DNA of 64,000 nucleotides from the NCBI GenBank assembly GCA_030427805.1, contig JAUICP010000001.1, positions 620,001 through 684,000 on the forward strand, in the 5' to 3' direction. This document shows positions 60,522-64,000 of the stretch, piece after piece. Each line of letters begins with the position of its first letter. Within the stretch, counting starts at the first letter, position 1. The position numbers and the translations under genes were made by a program. The DNA comes from Bdellovibrionia bacterium (GTDB taxonomy: Bacteria > Bdellovibrionota > Bdellovibrionia > Bdellovibrionales > JAGQZY01). The notes under the pieces are model-generated. The model worked only from the letters and a program-made list of their open reading frames with translations. It was not told the DNA's origin and did no database searches.

Positions 60522-62117
60522 ATGGAAAGGCGTAAAGCACCATTTAGGTGGTTACTCATTTTTAGCGTACTAACGATACTGATCTGTCAGTCGGCTTTTG
60601 CCACTGATTATCGAAGTAATCGTTGTAAGAATCGAAAAGGCGGAGAGTTTGACTTTGGAGAAGGTGGGGTCGGTTGCGACGTCAGTGCCTACAAAGAAAT
60701 TCCGGATGTCATGTTCAACTACGCAAGCTTTGTTTTTAACAGAGCCGAAGAAACTGAAGTTCAGCGTAAAGAGTACGTGACTTCAATGGTTGGTCTCATC
60801 GCCGACCTGGCTCGTTTCTATATCGATCAAAGAAAGCCAAATGCCAGTGAACAGGAGAAAAAAGCCTGGGTCCGCGCCATTCTGGCTAAGGGAAATCAAG
60901 AAACCTATTTGTCTCACTACCGAATAGAGAGAGATGGAAATATAAAACTAACTACAGGCGATAGTCTTTATAGTTATGGAATTATGCAAATTCACCGAAG
61001 ATGGCATAAGATTCAAGGAACTGACATTGGCGTCGATCTCGTTGAAAACATTCTCTATGGTCTCGATCATTTTTATGACTATTGGGAAGGCTCAAAATCA
61101 AAGAGTTGTGTTCGAGGACGCGAAGGTAATTCTGATTACTTTAAAAGAAGAGCGCGTAGTGCTTATTCAGCCTACAACGGTGGTCCCGGTTCATACTGTC
61201 GATGGACGAACAGTGGTGCACGTTGGGCGCAGAACGACCGTGGTTATCATCAGAAGTGGAAAGATCAACTCTGGTTGAAGCTTGCCGAAAGTCATCAGGA
61301 CGATTCGAAAAGTCCGGTTGATATTAATTGCCTTATGAATGACGAAGGTAACTGTGATAAGTCAGTAAATTATGACGCCTACTACGATGGAGATAAATAC
61401 CTACTCGCATCAGGTGAAACTTGCTATCGAACTGGTGAGTCGGAACTTTCATGTTTTCAAGATTCAAGAATGCGTAGCTGTTTCAAGGCTTCCGAAGATT
61501 TACCTGAAGAGAAAAAGGGTTTTGTTGAGTTTGAAAAATCCGATGACATGATCATCAAAACCTTCACCAATAGAGATTTGATTTGCCACTATGCCTTTCC
61601 AAGTCTGATTAAACGCCACAGTTTTATTAAATTAAACAAATCTATAAATGTGCGAGCGACCCCAGGAGGGAATCTCGTCACTGGGACGACCGCTGGCGAT
61701 ATCTATCAGGTTCTCGATTTCGATTTTAAAAATGATGGGTCTGGTGGGCGCTATTACCTAATAAAGGTAAATGGAAAATACGGCTACATTTACGCTGGTG
61801 ATGTTGAAGACCATTTAGAGTGGGCAGAGGAAATCGAAGCCGATGAAGACTCTAATTATGTGTTTCCATCAAAAGGACAAGTTGCCGAAGTTGTAAAAGA
61901 AGAAGGAACTAAGCTTCTTCGCAGTCCCCATGAGGATAGCGAAGTCGTTGCCACCGCTGAGGCGGGTGAAAAGTTTAAGGTGTATGCTGTAAGGGTAATG
62001 GGCGAAGAGTCACTTGTCTATTTACTCGTTCAACATGACGGGCGTATGTCTTACCTCTACGCAGGTCGTATGAATCCAAGTGTAACTACGGACTCTTGGG
62101 TCAAAATCTCTGAATAG
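60522..62117 (+). CDS. Secreted SLT-type lytic transglycosylase-like protein with two SH3b domains
   Basis: Start ATG 60522 follows GGAGG; the open frame further upstream lacks a ribosome site. The 531-residue product has a signal peptide (LLIFSVLTILICQSAFA/T). A lysozyme/SLT-like domain follows: candidate catalytic Glu in KGNQET (E127), SYGIMQIHRRW (151-161) and SAYNGGPGSYCRW (216-228), all matching the GH23 pattern of Glu, GxMQ and AYNxGxG. Two SH3b-like domains end the protein (about 395-460 and 465-531: NVRATPGG, YGYIYAGD; LLRSPHED, YLYAGR). It likely cleaves or binds peptidoglycan. Followed in operon by a small membrane protein. Confidence 0.75.
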   Translation: MERRKAPFRWLLIFSVLTILICQSAFATDYRSNRCKNRKGGEFDFGEGGVGCDVSAYKEIPDVMFNYASFVFNRAEETEVQRKEYVTSMVGLIADLARFYIDQRKPNASEQEKKAWVRAILAKGNQETYLSHYRIERDGNIKLTTGDSLYSYGIMQIHRRWHKIQGTDIGVDLVENILYGLDHFYDYWEGSKSKSCVRGREGNSDYFKRRARSAYSAYNGGPGSYCRWTNSGARWAQNDRGYHQKWKDQLWLKLAESHQDDSKSPVDINCLMNDEGNCDKSVNYDAYYDGDKYLLASGETCYRTGESELSCFQDSRMRSCFKASEDLPEEKKGFVEFEKSDDMIIKTFTNRDLICHYAFPSLIKRHSFIKLNKSINVRATPGGNLVTGTTAGDIYQVLDFDFKNDGSGGRYYLIKVNGKYGYIYAGDVEDHLEWAEEIEADEDSNYVFPSKGQVAEVVKEEGTKLLRSPHEDSEVVATAEAGEKFKVYAVRVMGEESLVYLLVQHDGRMSYLYAGRMNPSVTTDSWVKISE

Positions 62118-62126
62118 GATAGTGTT

Positions 62127-62954
62127 GTGAAGGATCGGTTTTATTACAGTTTATTAGTTTTAATTGTTTTGGGTTTTGTTGCCCTGATAGTTTCAGATTC
62201 GAAGTTGTCAGCACTCGGTGATCGTTGGCCAAGTGAAAGTCAGCAACATATGAACGACCCTGTTTCTCAATCTAAAGAGATAAAAGAAAATTCTCAAGAA
62301 TTGATGAAAGAACTTTTTGATGCCAGTGAGTCCGATGCTGAACGGAGTGATCTAGAGGCTCTTCGGGTTCAGTTGGAGAAGCTAGAAGAGAGTCAAAAAT
62401 GTTGGTTCGACCCAAATTGTGAATTGGAGTTCGAAGCACAATCGCCTTTGGATGCTAATTCTCACTTTCGTAAACAAACTCTGGATGCTCTCATTGCTAT
62501 TAAAGACTTTTTATTGAAGAACCCCGAGTACACGGGAAAGTTCGAATACCTTTTTTCTAGTTATGTCGCTCATCAAGATGATTTTGTTAAAGAACAGGCC
62601 CTTGAGTATTTTGCTTGGGTAGAGCCAAATCAGGAGAGGTTAGAAGCTATTATGGGTGGCTTATCCCAGTCCTCAAGTGTGCCTCTCTATGATTCAGCGA
62701 CCTCATTACTCAAATCTTATCATCAGTTTGGATTTGGTCGCGAAGTTTCTAGCTTTATTTCGCACCAAATTCGTCATGGTGGGTTTTTCTTGTCCCGAGA
62801 TCTGGCCAAGAAATCTCTTGAATTTATGACTCCTGAGACCTTCGATATTTTTCACCGTCTGCAAGAAGAATTGCCGGAAAACAGTAAAACTTCTAGAATT
62901 TTGCAGTTTTCAATCAATGAATACCTTCGTTCAAGGAAGCTTTCCGGCCAATAG
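62127..62954 (+). CDS. Membrane-anchored helical protein, unknown function
   Basis: 275 residues, GTG start 9 bases after the transglycosylase-like gene. One N-terminal membrane anchor (YYSLLVLIVLGFVALIV) then a charged linker with a coiled-coil-like stretch (ERSDLEALRVQLEKLEESQK) and a mainly helical C-terminal half resembling HEAT/TPR-like repeats. Cysteines CWFDPNC could pair. No family recognised. Probably works with the upstream wall enzyme at the envelope. Confidence 0.55.
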   Translation: MKDRFYYSLLVLIVLGFVALIVSDSKLSALGDRWPSESQQHMNDPVSQSKEIKENSQELMKELFDASESDAERSDLEALRVQLEKLEESQKCWFDPNCELEFEAQSPLDANSHFRKQTLDALIAIKDFLLKNPEYTGKFEYLFSSYVAHQDDFVKEQALEYFAWVEPNQERLEAIMGGLSQSSSVPLYDSATSLLKSYHQFGFGREVSSFISHQIRHGGFFLSRDLAKKSLEFMTPETFDIFHRLQEELPENSKTSRILQFSINEYLRSRKLSGQ

Positions 62955-62979
62955 CTTGCTTTTTACGGCTGAGATGTAT

Positions 62980-63013
62980 AAAACTCCAAGTGATTCATTA
63001 CTTGGAGTTTTTT
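62980..63013 (+). terminator. Terminator hairpin overlapping the next gene's ribosome site
   Basis: Perfect 11-bp stem AAAACTCCAAG/CTTGGAGTTTT (62980-62990, 63001-63011) with a 10-base loop and T-run 63008-63013. It ends the wall-enzyme operon. The 3' arm contains GGAG (63004-63007), the ribosome site for the GTG at 63014. Confidence 0.8.
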
Positions 63014-63952
63014 GTGTCAGAATATAAGCCATTACCCGGTCGAGACTTTCCACGATTTTCAGCGATCAAGACCTTTTTTAGGTTACCCCATGTCGACATT
63101 GATGCTGATTACGAATTGGGAATCGTCGGAGTTCCTTTTGATGGAGGAGTTTCCTATCGTCCAGGGGCTCGCTTTGGTCCGACGCGGATTCGAGAAATCT
63201 CCTCTTTAGGTAGAGTTTATAACTGGGGACGCCACCAGAGTTTTGTCGAAAAGGTGAAAGTAGCCGATTTGGGTGATTGTCCGACTGTTCCGATTGATCT
63301 CAAACAAACATACGAAAAAATTGAAGCTTACTTTTCAAATCTACTATCCAAGAACAAAAAGTTTATTGCTGTTGGCGGGGACCATTCGACAACACTACCC
63401 CTACTTCGAGCAGTAAAGAAAAACCTGGGTCGCCCAGTTCAGTTGATTCACTTTGACGCCCATCTGGATACTTACCCTGCGGCATGGGGATGCGAATACC
63501 ACCATGGAGCTTTTGTTCGCCATGCGGTTGAAGAAGGTTTAATTCTTCCAGAGAAGAGTCATCAGTTTGGGATACGCGGACCTTTAGCGGGTTCTGACGA
63601 CCTAGACTTTGTGACGAAACACAAAATTAATGTTCATACTGTTGATGATATTCGTAGAAAAGGAATCTTTGATTTCGTAGATGCCCTGCCGGAATTTAAT
63701 GACGATCCCGTTTATATTTCTTTTGATATCGATTGTTTAGATCCTGCCTATGCGCCAGGAACAGGGACTCCGGTGCCTGGTGGACTAACGACCTATGAGA
63801 CCCAGCAGATTTTAAGATCTCTCAAAATAAAAAACCTCGTGGCTTGTGATTTGGTCGAAGTTTGCCCAGCCTACGATCAAAGTGAAATAACCTGTTTAGC
63901 CGCTCTAGACTCAATCTTTGAATTTATTGGCCTTTTTGCCCAGGCAAAGTAA
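63014..63952 (+). CDS. speB: Agmatinase/arginase-family ureohydrolase
   Basis: Dimanganese ureohydrolase; agmatinase is the best guess. GVPFDGGVSYRPGARFGPTRIRE, GGDHSTTLP, IHFDAHLDTY (two metal Asp and His), HHGAFVRHA and SFDIDCLDPAYAPGTGTPVPGG (metal DxD and substrate loop) are all present. 312 residues. Start GTG 63014 after GGAG fits the N-terminal length of SpeB; GTG 62990 is in frame but lies inside the upstream terminator stem. Would make putrescine and urea from agmatine. No other polyamine gene is visible before the window ends. Confidence 0.9.
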   Translation: MSEYKPLPGRDFPRFSAIKTFFRLPHVDIDADYELGIVGVPFDGGVSYRPGARFGPTRIREISSLGRVYNWGRHQSFVEKVKVADLGDCPTVPIDLKQTYEKIEAYFSNLLSKNKKFIAVGGDHSTTLPLLRAVKKNLGRPVQLIHFDAHLDTYPAAWGCEYHHGAFVRHAVEEGLILPEKSHQFGIRGPLAGSDDLDFVTKHKINVHTVDDIRRKGIFDFVDALPEFNDDPVYISFDIDCLDPAYAPGTGTPVPGGLTTYETQQILRSLKIKNLVACDLVEVCPAYDQSEITCLAALDSIFEFIGLFAQAK

Positions 63953-63967
63953 AATGTGCCTAAGGGC

Positions 63968-64000
63968 ATGGAATCAAATAGAAGTCTCGTTTTTATAGCA
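63968..64000 (+). CDS. Possible start of the next gene, cut by the window
   Basis: ATG 63968 after TAAGGG opens a frame (MESNRSLVFIA) that continues to the window end without a stop. Only 11 codons are visible, so this may be chance. Confidence 0.2.
   Translation, partial: MESNRSLVFIA

Noticed and set aside
1-64000. tRNA, rRNA, CRISPR, insertion sequence or prophage
   Set aside because: Scanned the intergenic gaps for cloverleaf, repeat-spacer and transposase signs; none supported.

Overview
The window looks like chromosomal DNA of a Gram-negative, menaquinone-using bacterium, most plausibly from the Bdellovibrionota/Bacteriovoracia side of the former Deltaproteobacteria. This is an inference from gene content: a near-complete menaquinone pathway, SpoIID-type and SLT-type wall enzymes, ElbB, RsmJ, PcnB, many signal-peptide proteins of unknown family, and ATG/GTG/TTG starts with dense gene packing. 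I see no rRNA, tRNA, CRISPR array, prophage or insertion sequence.

Layout. 1-4286: a cut-off TVP38-type membrane protein, two small or large secreted unknowns, and two base-excision glycosylases (Mpg, Ung). 4337-10138: a tight shikimate operon aroB-aroA-[shikimate kinase/dehydroquinase/shikimate dehydrogenase fusion]-aroC plus a degenerate histidine kinase. 10154-18178: demethylmenaquinone methyltransferase and DAHP synthase on the minus strand, facing a menF-menD-menH-menA-menC-menE operon on the plus strand. 18214-22030: a predicted zinc peptidase, a GbsR/MarR-type regulator, a polyprenyl diphosphate synthase and a second UbiA-family prenyltransferase. Together 4.3-22 kb encodes most of the route from erythrose-4-phosphate and PEP to menaquinone; menB and the DHNA-CoA thioesterase are not here.

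22023-28720 holds the most unusual locus: an Hsp100/Clp-like two-domain AAA+ protein with a type I signal peptide (1099 residues), a co-transcribed secreted helical protein (432 residues), and a divergent secreted helical protein (588 residues). A fourth protein of similar style lies at 2589-4286. The three helical proteins each keep exactly one cysteine after the signal peptide, always followed by Glu near the mature N-terminus.

28811-49577 is mostly housekeeping: RsmJ, a Na/Pi-cotransporter relative, a SirB1-like protein, a degenerate SpoIIE-type phosphatase, citrate synthase, a PilZ protein, Ddl, ElbB, a GNAT enzyme, a DoxX-like protein followed by a thiamine ABC transporter (thiB-thiP-thiQ), LemA with an M48 peptidase, adenosine deaminase, transketolase and TatA. 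49819-63952 carries SpoIID-like and SLT-like wall enzymes, PcnB, an alpha/beta hydrolase, a DEAD-box helicase with a long basic tail, a phosphate permease, a TolB-like lipoprotein, MutY and an agmatinase-family enzyme. A roughly 380-bp imperfect inverted repeat fills the gap between the helicase and the phosphate permease.

Functions come from motif recognition by eye; no database search, signal-peptide predictor or folding program was run.
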